From contig NZ_CP033012.1 of assembly GCF_005080765.1 (NCBI RefSeq), forward strand, positions 124,001 to 188,000: a DNA stretch of 64,000 nt, given 5' to 3'. This stretch comes from Buchnera aphidicola (Anoecia oenotherae) (GTDB lineage Bacteria > Pseudomonadota > Gammaproteobacteria > Enterobacterales > Enterobacteriaceae). The notes beneath the pieces are model-generated. The model did not search any database and had not been told where the DNA came from. It saw only the letters and a program-made list of their open reading frames with translations. Below are positions 53,142 to 62,548 of this stretch, piece by piece; within the stretch, counting starts at the first letter, position 1, and every line of letters starts with the position of its first letter. A program made the translations under genes and the position numbers.

Positions 53142-55682
53142 TTAATCTAAAATAGATTCGTTCACTTTTTGTAAAGCTACTACTTTTTCTTTAGAAGTAG
53201 TTCTTATTAATATTATTCCTTGTGTATTTCTTCCTAAAATACATACTTCTGAAATCCTCGTTCTTACTAAAGTTCCAGCATTAGTTATAATCATAATTTG
53301 ATTATTATTTACAACTTGTATAGCACCTATCATTATCTTATTTTTACTAGTTATTTTAATTGCAATCACACCTTTTGTAGCACGCGACTTTACAGGAAAT
53401 TCTGATAATTTTGTTTGTTTTCCATATCCATTTTCAGTAACAGTTAAAATATTTCCAGATCCACGCGGGATTATTAAAGAAACTACTTTATCTTTTTCAT
53501 CCAGTTTTATTCCTTTTATTCCAGATGCTACTCTTCCCATAGTTCTAACTTTATCTTCAGCAAAACGCACTACTTTTCCTTTTTTTGTAAATAACATAAC
53601 ATGATCTGTTCCATTTGTTAATGCAACACCAATTAATTCATCATCATTTCGTAAATTTATTGCAATAATTCCTTTATTCCTTGGGCGTTTAAATTCTGAT
53701 AATCTTGTTTTCTTTACTATTCCTTTTGCTGTTGCCATAAATATATTTATACCATGATTATATTTATTAATTGGTAAAATAGCTGTAATTCGCTCTTTAT
53801 AACTTAAAGGTAATAAATTGACAATAGGTTTTCCTCTAGCATGTCTACTCGCTTCTGGTAATTGATACACTTTCATCCAATAGATAATTCCTTTACTAGA
53901 AAAACATAAAATCGTATCATGAGTATTAGCAACAAGCAAACTTGCAATAAAATCTTTTTCTTTCATTGAAGTAGCAGATTTTCCTTTACCACCTCTTTTT
54001 TGAGCATTGTAATCGGATATAGGTTGATATTTCACATACCCAGAATGAGATAGAGTTACGACAACATCTTCTTTATTGATAATATCTTCTATAGTAACAT
54101 CTGATTGATCAACTATTATTTTTGTTCTTCTTATATCTTTAAAATTCTTAGAAATATCTTTTAATTCAGTTTTAACTACATTAATCAAGTTTTCAGAATA
54201 TTTTAATATATCTACTAATTTTTGAATTTCGATAACAATTTGTTTATATTCGCTAAAAATTTTATTTTTTTCTAAATGCGTTAATTTATATAGTCGTAAA
54301 TCTAAAATTGCTTGAGCTTGTTTTTCATTTAATAAATATTTTTTATTAGTATTAATAAATGCATGGTTTATATTTATTGATTGTAGTATTGCATTTTTTT
54401 TATAAATATTATTTATAAAATCTATTTTATTCACTATCCATCTTCTAGATAATAGAATTTTTTTAGCTTCTAAAGAACTAGAAGCATTTTGAATAAGTTG
54501 AATCATTCTTTTAATATTACCTAAAGCAATAGTAAATCCTTCTAATACTATAGCTTCATTCATAATTTTTTTTAGTTGAAAAACCGTACGACGTCTTACT
54601 ATATTTTTTCTATGTTTAATAAAACAATGTATTATTTCTTTTAATGTCATTATTTTTGGTTGTCCATTACATAATGCTACCATATTAATTCCAAAAGAAA
54701 TTTGTAATTGTGTTAATAAATATAACTTATTTAATATAACTTCTGATATAGCTTCGCGTTTTATTTCTACTACAATTCTCATACCATCTTTATCTGATTC
54801 ATCTCGCAAAGCAGTTATTCCACTAATCCTTTTTTCTTTCACTAATTCAGCAATTTTTTCTATTAGTTTAGATTTATTTACCTGATATGGTAATTGATAA
54901 ATTATTATCGATTCTTTTTTAGTTTTTTTGTTTATTTCTATATTTGTACAAGATCTTATATATATTTTTCCTTTTCCTGTACTGTAAGCTTCTTTTATAC
55001 CAGATTGTCCATTAATTATACCAGAAGTTGGAAAGTCTGGACCAGGTATGTATTTCATAAGATCTTGTACATTCAAATTACTATTATCAATATACGCCAA
55101 GCAAGCATCTATTACTTCTTTTAAGTTATGAGGAGGAATATTAGTTGCCATCCCTACAGCTATACCAGAAGACCCATTTATTAATAAATTTGGAATTTTT
55201 GTAGGAAGAATATCTGGTATTTTTTCTGTCTCATCATAATTATTTACAAAATTAACTGTATCTTTGTCTAAGTCACTTAATAATTCGTAGGCTATTTTTG
55301 ACATTCTTACTTCCGTATACCTCATAGCAGCTGCAGAATCGCCATCTACAGATCCAAAATTTCCTTGTCCATCTACCAGCATATAGCGCAAAGAAAAATT
55401 TTGAGCCATGCGAACAAGAGAATCATAAACTGCTGAATCACCATGAGGATGATATTTTCCAATAACATCTCCTACAATTCGAGCTGATTTTTTATATGGT
55501 TTATTCCAATAATTACCAAGTACACTCATAGCAAATAGTATTCTTCTATGTACTGGTTTTAAACCATCTCTGACATCTGGTAAAGCTCTACCTATGATAA
55601 CTGACATAGCATAATCTAAATACGATTTTTCTAATTCTTTCTCAATATTTACTTTTTCAATTTCTCTTGAATCATCTAACAT
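53142..55682 (-). CDS. gyrA: DNA gyrase subunit A
   Basis: The cleavage-rejoining subunit of gyrase. Residue numbering matches E. coli through the active site: the quinolone-pocket stretch is G-D-S-A-V-Y-D (81-87, Ser83 conserved) and the catalytic Tyr122 is in A-A-M-R-Y-T-E. The GyrA box Q-K-R-G-G-K-G is present near residue 555, marking a true gyrase rather than topoisomerase IV. The C-terminal beta-pinwheel follows. Length is 846 against 875; the acidic C-terminal tail, which tunes supercoiling in E. coli, is missing. It is upstream of nrdA on the same strand. Confidence 0.98.
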   Translation of the reverse strand: MLDDSREIEKVNIEKELEKSYLDYAMSVIIGRALPDVRDGLKPVHRRILFAMSVLGNYWNKPYKKSARIVGDVIGKYHPHGDSAVYDSLVRMAQNFSLRYMLVDGQGNFGSVDGDSAAAMRYTEVRMSKIAYELLSDLDKDTVNFVNNYDETEKIPDILPTKIPNLLINGSSGIAVGMATNIPPHNLKEVIDACLAYIDNSNLNVQDLMKYIPGPDFPTSGIINGQSGIKEAYSTGKGKIYIRSCTNIEINKKTKKESIIIYQLPYQVNKSKLIEKIAELVKEKRISGITALRDESDKDGMRIVVEIKREAISEVILNKLYLLTQLQISFGINMVALCNGQPKIMTLKEIIHCFIKHRKNIVRRRTVFQLKKIMNEAIVLEGFTIALGNIKRMIQLIQNASSSLEAKKILLSRRWIVNKIDFINNIYKKNAILQSININHAFINTNKKYLLNEKQAQAILDLRLYKLTHLEKNKIFSEYKQIVIEIQKLVDILKYSENLINVVKTELKDISKNFKDIRRTKIIVDQSDVTIEDIINKEDVVVTLSHSGYVKYQPISDYNAQKRGGKGKSATSMKEKDFIASLLVANTHDTILCFSSKGIIYWMKVYQLPEASRHARGKPIVNLLPLSYKERITAILPINKYNHGINIFMATAKGIVKKTRLSEFKRPRNKGIIAINLRNDDELIGVALTNGTDHVMLFTKKGKVVRFAEDKVRTMGRVASGIKGIKLDEKDKVVSLIIPRGSGNILTVTENGYGKQTKLSEFPVKSRATKGVIAIKITSKNKIMIGAIQVVNNNQIMIITNAGTLVRTRISEVCILGRNTQGIILIRTTSKEKVVALQKVNESILD

Positions 55683-56240
55683 AAAACAATTATCCTTTAC
55701 ATTTTTTATTACGCAAAAAACGAATATAATTTATATATAATACTATTAAATTAATTCTATGATCTTCTCTATTTTAGATAAGAATTTAATTAGTGTTAAC
55801 TACCTATCAACTATTTTATTGAAAATATATATACTTACATTAATATAATATTTAATTCTACTTTATATCTATAACAATAGAAGCATTAATACAATATTAT
55901 TAATGCTTTATTATACTAATAAACACATATATTTAAACAAAATAAAAAACAATAAACATAGTAATATTTTACTTAAAATGATATATTTATAAAAATTTTA
56001 TACATATAAAATATATAATTCTTAACATCATATTAAAATTTTGTAAATTTATTACAATAAATGACATTAACTAATTATATAATTTTGTAGTATTTTATAA
56101 AATATGATGATATGCGATTATATAATAAAAATCATACGTATTCGAAACTGTAATAATTATATGTACATACCTATCTAACTACAATAGTGCAATACATATT
56201 AAAAATTACAACTAACATTTAATTTTAGGATATATATTTC
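55683..56240. other. Gene-free divergent region between gyrA and the DUF2076-like gene
   Basis: About 560 bases of AT-rich DNA between divergent genes. No frame, RNA gene or strong hairpin was found. Promoters for both directions must lie here. Confidence 0.5.
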
Positions 56241-57008
56241 ATGAAACAAGAAGAAAAAAATCTTATTGAAAATTTGTTTAATCAATTAAAAAAAAATGAA
56301 GAAAAGTTTCCAGGAAGAAATACAGAAGCTGAAAAATACATTAAAAATTTAATACTAAAACAACCAAACTCCATTTATTATATAGTACAAACAGTTTTAG
56401 TTCAAGAAAGCGTGATTAAAAAATTAAATACTGAATTAGAGTTACAAAAAAAAAATTATAAAGAAAAAGAAGAACCTAATTTTTTATCTTCTTCATCATT
56501 AGATCAAAAAAATAATACAATTTCTTCTATTAATAACACTACTTCAGAAACAAAAAAAAACTATAATCATAGCCAATTAAACCCAAAAAACAATATTAAC
56601 GATCTATATAATAATCATCCTAATAATACTAACAATGATAGCTTTTTAGGAAGTGCGATTAAAACAGCAGCAGGAGTAGCAGGAGGAGTAGTATTAGGTA
56701 ATATGTTTTCAAATTTATTTCAACATAATAATAATGAAAAACATGTCGATCATATTATAGAACATGACACAATTATAGAAAAGAATATCAATAATACTAA
56801 TTTTCAAAATAATAATAAAGATGATTTAAATAATACAGAAGAAGAACTGTCTTCTCATAATATGTTTCATACTGATAGTAATAATACAGAAGAAGAACTG
56901 TCTTCTCATAATATGTTTCATACTGATAGTAATAATACAGAAGAAGAACTATCGTCAAATGATATGTTTAGTGATAACGACGATATCGATGATCTTAATG
57001 ATTTATAA
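56241..57008 (+). CDS. DUF2076-like protein with C-terminal 17-residue tandem repeats
   Basis: A conserved protein of unknown function. The N-terminal ~75 residues match the DUF2076 (COG3416) pattern: E-E-K-N-L-I-E-N-L-F-N-Q-L-K, G-R-N-T-E-A-E-K-Y-I near residue 25, and P-N-S-I-Y-Y-I-V-Q-T-V-L-V-Q-E near residue 41. A hydrophobic Gly/Ala segment, S-F-L-G-S-A-I-K-T-A-A-G-V-A-G-G-V-V-L-G, is at residues 134-153, preceded by an Asn-rich linker. From residue 197 two perfect 17-residue units (N-N-T-E-E-E-L-S-S-H-N-M-F-H-T-D-S) and a degenerate third give an acidic tail ending in D-D-I-D-D-L-N-D-L. No signal peptide is seen. An AGGATA ribosome site precedes the ATG. The order next to gyrA and the peroxiredoxin gene suggests nothing specific about its role. 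Confidence 0.75.
   Translation: MKQEEKNLIENLFNQLKKNEEKFPGRNTEAEKYIKNLILKQPNSIYYIVQTVLVQESVIKKLNTELELQKKNYKEKEEPNFLSSSSLDQKNNTISSINNTTSETKKNYNHSQLNPKNNINDLYNNHPNNTNNDSFLGSAIKTAAGVAGGVVLGNMFSNLFQHNNNEKHVDHIIEHDTIIEKNINNTNFQNNNKDDLNNTEEELSSHNMFHTDSNNTEEELSSHNMFHTDSNNTEEELSSNDMFSDNDDIDDLNDL
56829..56970 (+). repeat. 51-bp in-frame tandem repeat (two exact copies plus a partial third)
   Basis: Copies begin at 56829, 56880 and 56931, each with AATAATACAGAAGAAGAACT. The first two are identical over 51 bases; the third diverges after about 20 bases. Each unit encodes 17 acidic residues in the DUF2076-like protein. The identity of the first two copies points to recent duplication. Confidence 0.95.
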
Positions 57009-57079
57009 ATAAATTTTATATTTATCAAATATACTGAAATCAAAATAAATTATAATAATATTTTAAACCAATCATTATA

Positions 57080-57112
57080 AAACCAGCAAAAATCATATAA
57101 CTATGCTGGTTT
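57080..57112. terminator. Likely bidirectional terminator between the DUF2076-like gene and the peroxiredoxin gene
   Basis: Inverted repeat AAACCAGCA (57080-57088) and TGCTGGTTT (57104-57112) with a 15-base loop, in the 140 bases between two convergent genes. It is a local G+C island. A/T-rich sequence flanks both sides. Position and structure support a shared terminator. Confidence 0.65.
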
Positions 57113-57147
57113 AAACTTTATGTTATATATATACTAAATATAAAAAA

Positions 57148-57750
57148 TTATAAGCTATTACTATGTTTTATCAAAAAACTTTTAACACCTAATGAAGAAG
57201 GAATCATTCCTTCTTTTCCTTTTTTCCAATTCGCAGGACATACTTCTCCAGCTGTTTCAGTATGTTCAATAGAATCTATAATTCTTAATAATTCCTGTGT
57301 ATTTCTTCCAAAAGGAAGATCATTGACAACTTGATGTCGAATAATTCCATGTTTATCTACTATAAAAGATGCTCTTAAAGCTACTCCTAAAATAGGATGT
57401 TCTATACCATACAATTTTTGTATTTTTCTCTTTATATCAGAAACCATTACATATTGCACTGGTCCAATACCTCCATTTCGACGATCAGTATTTCTCCAAG
57501 CATTATGCACAAAAACTGAATCTACAGAAATACCTATAATTTGAACCTTGCGTTTTTCAAAATGAACATAGGCATTATCTAAAGATATCAATTCAGAAGG
57601 ACATACAAAAGTAAAATCCATAGGCCAAAAAAATATAATAGAATATTTGTTATGTATAAATTTTTTTAAATTAAAATTATCTACAATATTACCATTTTTT
57701 AAAATAGCTGATGCAGTAAAATCTGGAGCAGGTAATGTTACTAATGCCAT
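57148..57750 (-). CDS. tsaA: Typical 2-Cys peroxiredoxin (AhpC/TSA family)
   Basis: A thiol peroxidase that reduces hydrogen peroxide and organic hydroperoxides. The peroxidatic Cys50 is in D-F-T-F-V-C-P-S-E, and the resolving Cys171 in G-E-V-C-P-A-N-W, so it is a typical 2-Cys enzyme. The sequence is closer to the Prx1/TSA type (K-x-F-I-x-x-K-Y-S-I-I-F-F-W-P-M-D-F) than to E. coli AhpC. Length is 200. The symbol tsaA is used for this Buchnera gene; ahpC is the alternative. No AhpF partner is encoded nearby. It complements SodA, also in the window, against oxygen radicals. Confidence 0.93.
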   Translation of the reverse strand: MALVTLPAPDFTASAILKNGNIVDNFNLKKFIHNKYSIIFFWPMDFTFVCPSELISLDNAYVHFEKRKVQIIGISVDSVFVHNAWRNTDRRNGGIGPVQYVMVSDIKRKIQKLYGIEHPILGVALRASFIVDKHGIIRHQVVNDLPFGRNTQELLRIIDSIEHTETAGEVCPANWKKGKEGMIPSSLGVKSFLIKHSNSL

Positions 57751-57920
57751 AAATTTTCCTTAATAGAATGTTAACTATTTTAAACGATATCAATTTATAT
57801 CTTTTACTTTTAAAAAATGTTATTACGCGGTATAATTATTTATAAAAAATATAAGTCTGTATATATATTTTAAAAACTAATTATTTAAACATTGTAAAAA
57901 TGGAATCTATTCTAATAAAA

Positions 57921-58585
57921 ATGAAAAACATTAACTATTCTTGGAATAATATTTTAATAGAAGAAAAAAAAAACCTTACTTTTTAAATCTAATTAAATTT
58001 ATAAAACAACAAAGATTAAAAAAAAATATATATCCTAAAGTAAAAGATATATTTAACGCTTTTAAATTTACGCCATTTTATGGTATAAAAATAGTAATAA
58101 TAGGACAAGATCCTTATCATAATAGAAATCAAGCTCATGGATTAGCTTTCTCTGTCTGTTCTAAATGTACTATAATTCCTCCATCACTAAAAAATATTTT
58201 TAAAGAAATCTATAATGATCTAAAAAAAAAAAGTTTGTTTACTAATGGATGTCTAATTCCTTGGGCTAAACAAGGTATTCTTTTACTAAATACTATTTTA
58301 ACAGTAGAAGAAAACAAACCTATGTCTCATGCTAATGTTGGATGGGAAATTTTTACAGACCAAATTGTCAGTAATATAAATAAACTAAAAAAAAATATAA
58401 TTTTTATACTATGGGGATCATTTGCAAAAAAAAAACTACCATTAATTAATAAAAAAAAACATTTTATATTAACTTCATCACATCCATCCCCACTATCAGC
58501 TCATAGAGGATTTATAGGATGCAATCATTTTTCTAAAACAAATAAAATATTATTAAAAATAAAAAAAAAAATTATAGTTTGGTAA
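57921..58585 (+). CDS. ung: Uracil-DNA glycosylase, interrupted by a poly(A) frameshift
   Basis: Removes uracil from DNA as the first step of base-excision repair; its abasic product would be cut by Nfo. From ATG 57921 the frame reads M-K-N-I-N-Y-S-W-N-N-I-L-I-E-E-K-K, aligned with the E. coli M-A-N-E-L-T-W-H-D-V-L-A-E-E-K. It then enters a run of ten A (57964-57973) and is out of phase. After the run the other frame continues P-Y-F-L-N (as in E. coli), G-Q-D-P-Y-H with catalytic Asp64 and H-P-S-P-L-S-A-H-R-G near the C-terminus. One additional A gives 221 residues (E. coli 229). The only start in the second frame, TTG 58235, lies after the catalytic motif. A second run of eleven A at 58222-58232 is in frame. 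An earlier in-frame ATG at 57900 also exists. Confidence 0.88.
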
Positions 58586-58681
58586 TACAATATCTAATTA
58601 AAAATTAAGATCATTTTAAATAAAATTTTTAACAAAAATAATATTTATATATTCCATTATATCATAATAATAAGTTAAATT

Positions 58682-59290
58682 TTATTTAACAACGTTCACT
58701 CTAGATTTTCTTAATATTTCATTATTAAATAAATAACCTGTTTTTATAACATCATATATATGATGTGAACCTTTATCTTTAATATCAAGATAATTATTAA
58801 CTTCATGTTTTTTATGATCGAAAAAACTATTTTTACTTACTTCTATTTTTTTTAATCCAAATTTAAAAAGGCACTTTAAAAGCAGATTTCTAGTTAATAC
58901 AATTCCTTCGATAATAGGATCTTTTAACGTATTATCTTTTTTTACTATACATAATATATTATCTAATAAATCTAAAACAGAAAAAAAATCTAAAAAAAAT
59001 CGTTTTAAATATTCATTTTTAATAATTAGTAACTCTATTTCTATTTTTTTTTCAAAGTTTTCTATATTCGCTTGATGCCTTAAATTCAAATTTTTAATTT
59101 CTTTTTTTATATTAAAAATTTTTTTTTGAATTTCATCAACATTTTTTAATGTATATTTAACATTTTTAATATTGTCTATTTCATCTATAATAGACTCATT
59201 GTGGTCTTTTGTTTCTTCTAATATTTTTTGATCTTGCTCTTTTTTTAAAAAATTTTTATTTTGACTAGTTTTTTTATTTTTTTCATTCAT
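58682..59290 (-). CDS. grpE: Nucleotide exchange factor GrpE
   Basis: ADP/ATP exchange factor of DnaK. The long N-terminal coiled coil is rich in Lys and Glu. The core shows N-L-R-H-Q-A-N-I-E-N-F-E-K-K near residue 73 (E. coli R-x-x-A-E-x-E-N), L-L-D-N-I-L near residue 113 and I-E-G-I-V-L-T-R near residue 129. The C-terminal beta domain holds F-D-x-x-K-H-E and G-Y-L-F-N-N-E-I-L-R-K-S-R-V. Length is 202 against 197. An AAAGGGTG ribosome site precedes the ATG. It is the third member of the DnaK-DnaJ-GrpE machine in the window and is divergent from nadK, as in E. coli. Confidence 0.93.
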   Translation of the reverse strand: MNEKNKKTSQNKNFLKKEQDQKILEETKDHNESIIDEIDNIKNVKYTLKNVDEIQKKIFNIKKEIKNLNLRHQANIENFEKKIEIELLIIKNEYLKRFFLDFFSVLDLLDNILCIVKKDNTLKDPIIEGIVLTRNLLLKCLFKFGLKKIEVSKNSFFDHKKHEVNNYLDIKDKGSHHIYDVIKTGYLFNNEILRKSRVNVVK

Positions 59291-59423
59291 AAAACACCCT
59301 TTAGAAAGATAAAAACTTTATATTATTAGTTAAAATTTAAACGATAAAAAATCGTTATATAAAATTTAAAAATTTTATTATAATTTAATATTTTTTGATA
59401 AATCCAATAAAAAGGAAATAACA

Positions 59424-60307
59424 GTGGTAAACAAACAATTTTACTACATTGGAATAATTGGTCAACCTAGAAATAATCATTCTTTGATAACTCATAAAAT
59501 TCTATATTACTGGTTACTTAAGAAAGGATATGAAGTAATTATCGAAATTGATGTTTCAAAAAAATTAAAATTTAAAATAAAAACTGTTGGTACATTAACA
59601 GAAATTGGAAAATTATGTGATTTAGCTATTATCGTAGGTGGAGATGGAAACATGTTACACGCAGCTAGAGTTCTATCTTCATATAATATAAAAATTATCG
59701 GAATAAATCGAGGAAAACTAGGATTTTTAACTGATTTAGAACCTGATACTGCATTGAAAACACTAGAAAAAGTACTTAACGGTAAGTATTTTTTAGAAAA
59801 AAGATTTTTTTTAAAAATACAATTATCTGAAAAATTTGATAAAAAAAAAAAAGTTTTAGTGCTATTAATGAAGTCATTCTACATTCAAATAAGGTATCTA
59901 AGATGATTGATTTTGAAGTATATATTAATGGAAAATTTTCTTTTTCTCATCGATCAGATGGTTTTATCATATCCACTCCAACTGGATCTACAGGTTATTC
60001 ATTATCAGCTGGAGGTCCTATTTTAGAACATTCTTTAAAAGCAATAATACTTATTCCAATGTTTCCTCATACTTTATCATCACGTCCTGTAGTAATTAGT
60101 AACAAAAGTAACATTTGCTTAAAAATAAATAATAAGTACGAAAATTTACAAATTAGTTGCGATAATCAAGTTATTCTTCCTATAAAAATAAAAGAAAAAA
60201 TTTTTATACAAAAAAGTGCAAATTACTTATATTTAATACATCCGAAAAACTATAACTACTTTAGTCATTTAAGATCTAAATTACATTGGTCAAAAAATTT
60301 TTTTTAA
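59424..60307 (+). CDS. nadK: NAD kinase, interrupted by a poly(A) frameshift
   Basis: Phosphorylates NAD to NADP; the gene is essential in E. coli. It begins at GTG 59424 with an AAAGGAA site upstream. The first frame (to 59906) carries G-G-D-G-N-M-L (residues 72-78) and [14 protein letters not shown]. At a run of twelve A (59841-59852) the homologous sequence moves to another frame, [11 protein letters not shown], and continues [24 protein letters not shown] and I-S-C-D-N-Q, ending W-S-K-N-F-F like E. coli. One more A (or two fewer) yields 294 residues (E. coli 292). The second frame also has its own ATG at 59903 overlapping the first stop (ATGA), so a two-polypeptide enzyme is conceivable. 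Confidence 0.92.
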
Positions 60308-60393
60308 AATATATAAATATATACAGTTTAAATGTATTAAATTAATATATTGCTATTGATTTATAACGTAACATACAAAACATATTTATTTTA

Positions 60394-60761
60394 TGGAGCT
60401 GGCGGGAGTTGAACCCGCGTCCAAAACACTTACAATTATGGTTCTACATGTTTAGTCTATATTAATTTATTATTCTTCTGATATAAAATAGACATAGATC
60501 AGAAAAAAATCTTATAAAAACTTTAACATAAAATACTTATAAGAAAGTATTGACTATGCGATCTTTTTAATTATAACCTTTTATACACAAAAACGAAAAA
60601 GAAACGTTTTTGTAAAAGGGCTTTATATAGTTTTTTAAGCTGCTAAAGCGTATTCTGTTTTTTTATTTGCGTTTAAATTTTAACGGTTTTTACGAGGCAA
60701 CCGTAACCCTCGACATGCACCATATATTTTTGGTTATTTTGTCGAATCCATAATCAGCCCC
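60394..60761 (-). ncRNA. ssrA: Transfer-messenger RNA (tmRNA, ssrA)
   Basis: Rescues stalled ribosomes and tags the nascent chain. On the minus strand the 5' end GGGGCTG (complement of 60755-60761) pairs with the 3' CAGCTCC, and the T-arm GGTTCAACTCCCGCC precedes it, as in E. coli. The resume codon GCA (complement of 60668-60670) starts an 11-codon tag, A-N-K-K-T-E-Y-A-L-A-A, ending at TAA (complement of 60635-60637). The terminal CCA is not encoded after the discriminator A: the DNA continues TAA. So it must be added by tRNA nucleotidyltransferase. A TATAAT box lies upstream. Confidence 0.96.
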
Positions 60762-60776
60762 AAAAAATATAATTAT

Positions 60777-60785
60777 CATTATACC
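60777..60785 (-). promoter_or_regulatory. Likely -10 element of the ssrA promoter
   Basis: On the minus strand GGTATAATG (complement of 60777-60785) is a perfect TATAAT 16 bases before the mature tmRNA 5' end. That fits a short 5' leader removed by RNase P. No good TTGACA-like -35 was found at the usual spacing, where a long A-run (T-run on plus) lies instead. Confidence 0.55.
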
Positions 60786-61023
60786 AAATATTTTTTTTTT
60801 TATATACATTTTTCACATTTATTTAAAACACGCATATTTTTAAAAATATTATATATCTCTTTCAAAAACATATTAAATGTACTATATTTATATCACATTT
60901 AACTAAATTTATACGAATTTATTCGCTAATTTATTAGTATTTTTTTATATATAAAAATATACTATTAATTAAAATTAAATTCTTATTATTGTAAATTAAT
61001 TTTAAGGAATCTTATAAAATATT

Positions 61024-61332
61024 ATGAATACTCTTGAAAAAATAAAAAAACAAATAAAAAAAAATAGTATTTTACTATATATGAAAGGTTCTCCTGAAAA
61101 ACCTCAATGCGGATTTTCCGCTCAAGCAGTACAGGCTATATCTTTATGTAAAAAAAAATTTGCTTATATTGATGTTTTAGAACATCCAGATATACGCAAA
61201 GAATTACCGAAATATGCTAACTGGCCTACTTTTCCACAATTATGGATAAAAGAAGAACTTATTGGTGGATGCAATATAATATTAGAAATGTTTAATAATG
61301 GAGAACTTCAAAAATGCATTAATTCTGTTTAG
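61024..61332 (+). CDS. grxD: Monothiol glutaredoxin 4
   Basis: A monothiol CGFS-type glutaredoxin that binds and transfers [2Fe-2S] clusters. The C-G-F-S active site is at residues 29-32, within P-x-K-P-Q-C-G-F-S-A-Q-A-V. Further matches are W-P-T-F-P-Q-L-W-I near residue 61 (TVP-like strand) and G-G-C-N-I near residue 79. Length is 102 against 115 in E. coli (grxD/ydhD). An AAGGAATC ribosome site precedes the ATG. It fits the large iron-sulfur demand of complex I. Confidence 0.95.
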   Translation: MNTLEKIKKQIKKNSILLYMKGSPEKPQCGFSAQAVQAISLCKKKFAYIDVLEHPDIRKELPKYANWPTFPQLWIKEELIGGCNIILEMFNNGELQKCINSV

Positions 61333-61500
61333 AACACTATTTTCGAACTTTATCAATTACCAATTTAAACTTTTTCTATATACGTATATAAAAAACATTT
61401 ACTAATTTAAATATAATTAATCTTGTATAGATTGAAATAACAATAAACAAAATCGTATAACCTATTTATATTTTATCAAATCATATAATTTAATTTTTAA

Positions 61501-62157
61501 TTAAACATTATTTTCGTTTGGAGGCCATCCCCCTAATCGCTTCCAACGATTAACTAATTCACAAAAAAGATCGGCTGTTTGTAACGTATCATATAATGCA
61601 GAATGCGCTTGATTATTGTCAAACAAAATACCTGCTGCTTTACAAGCTTTAGCTAGAACAGTCTGACCAAAAACTAAACCACTAAGTGCTGCTGTATCAA
61701 AGGTAACAAATGGATGAAAAGGATGTTCTTTTATTCCTATTCTATTTATTGCTTCAATCAAAAACATATGATCAAATGCAGCATTATGTGCTACTACTAT
61801 TGCACGACTGCATTTTTCTCCTTCAATTCCTTTGTATATACAAGAAAAAATAGACTCAAGAGCTTTTTTTTCACTTACTGCTTGTCTTAAAGGATTATAA
61901 GGATCAATTTTATTAAAAGCTAATGCTTCTTTTTGTATACATGCGCCTAAAAATGGAATAATATGAAAATGTAAAGTATCTTTTTTCTTTAACCATCCAT
62001 TTTCATCCATACTTAATGTTACAATAGCTATTTCCAATAAAGCATCTTTTCGTGGATTAAATCCAGCTGTTTCTAGATCTATTACTACTGGATAAAAATT
62101 ACGAAACCTACCAGATAAAGAATTTTTTTTATTATTATTTAACATATTACATCTCAT
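61501..62157 (-). CDS. rnt: Ribonuclease T
   Basis: A DEDD-family 3'-5' exoribonuclease that matures tRNA and other small-RNA 3' ends. Exo motifs: V-I-D-L-E-T-A-G-F at residues 25-33 (Asp27, Glu29), V-A-H-N-A-A-F-D near residue 122, and the H-S-A-L-Y-D-T segment near residue 186 with the catalytic His and Asp. Length is 218 against 215. It is next to grxD, as in the E. coli rnt-lhr-grxD region, though on the opposite strand. With tmRNA's 3' CCA not encoded, end processing and CCA addition are needed. Confidence 0.96.
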   Translation of the reverse strand: MRCNMLNNNKKNSLSGRFRNFYPVVIDLETAGFNPRKDALLEIAIVTLSMDENGWLKKKDTLHFHIIPFLGACIQKEALAFNKIDPYNPLRQAVSEKKALESIFSCIYKGIEGEKCSRAIVVAHNAAFDHMFLIEAINRIGIKEHPFHPFVTFDTAALSGLVFGQTVLAKACKAAGILFDNNQAHSALYDTLQTADLFCELVNRWKRLGGWPPNENNV

Positions 62158-62548
62158 TTAAATCATATTTAACAAAATTTTATTATTTATTAAAATAAAT
62201 AATAAAAATAACAAACATATATATATTTTAACTTTTTTATTTTAATCACATACATATGTACATAAATTAAAAAATAAAGTGTATACTTTATACATAATTT
62301 ATATAATAAAACTTTTTAAGTACAAATAAAATACTAAATTATTAAAATCACAATATATATATTGTTCATAATAATATGTTTATTAAAAAACTTATATAAA
62401 GTATAAATACTTTTTTTAAAAAATAAATAAAATATTATTTCTATTAAAAACACTATTATTTATATAATTAAATCCATCCAATGAAATAAAATAAAATCAT
62501 ATTTATTAAAAATAACATCACTCATTCTATTATACTACAGGAAAAAAA
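62158..62548. other. Gene-free divergent region between rnt and sodA
   Basis: About 390 bases, very AT-rich, no frame, RNA gene or clear hairpin. It must hold the rnt and sodA promoters. No Fur- or SoxR-type operator is recognisable. Confidence 0.5.

Noticed and set aside
56829..56970. Tandem repeats considered as a CRISPR array
   Set aside because: Repeats are contiguous without spacers, in frame, and encode part of a protein; no cas genes are present.
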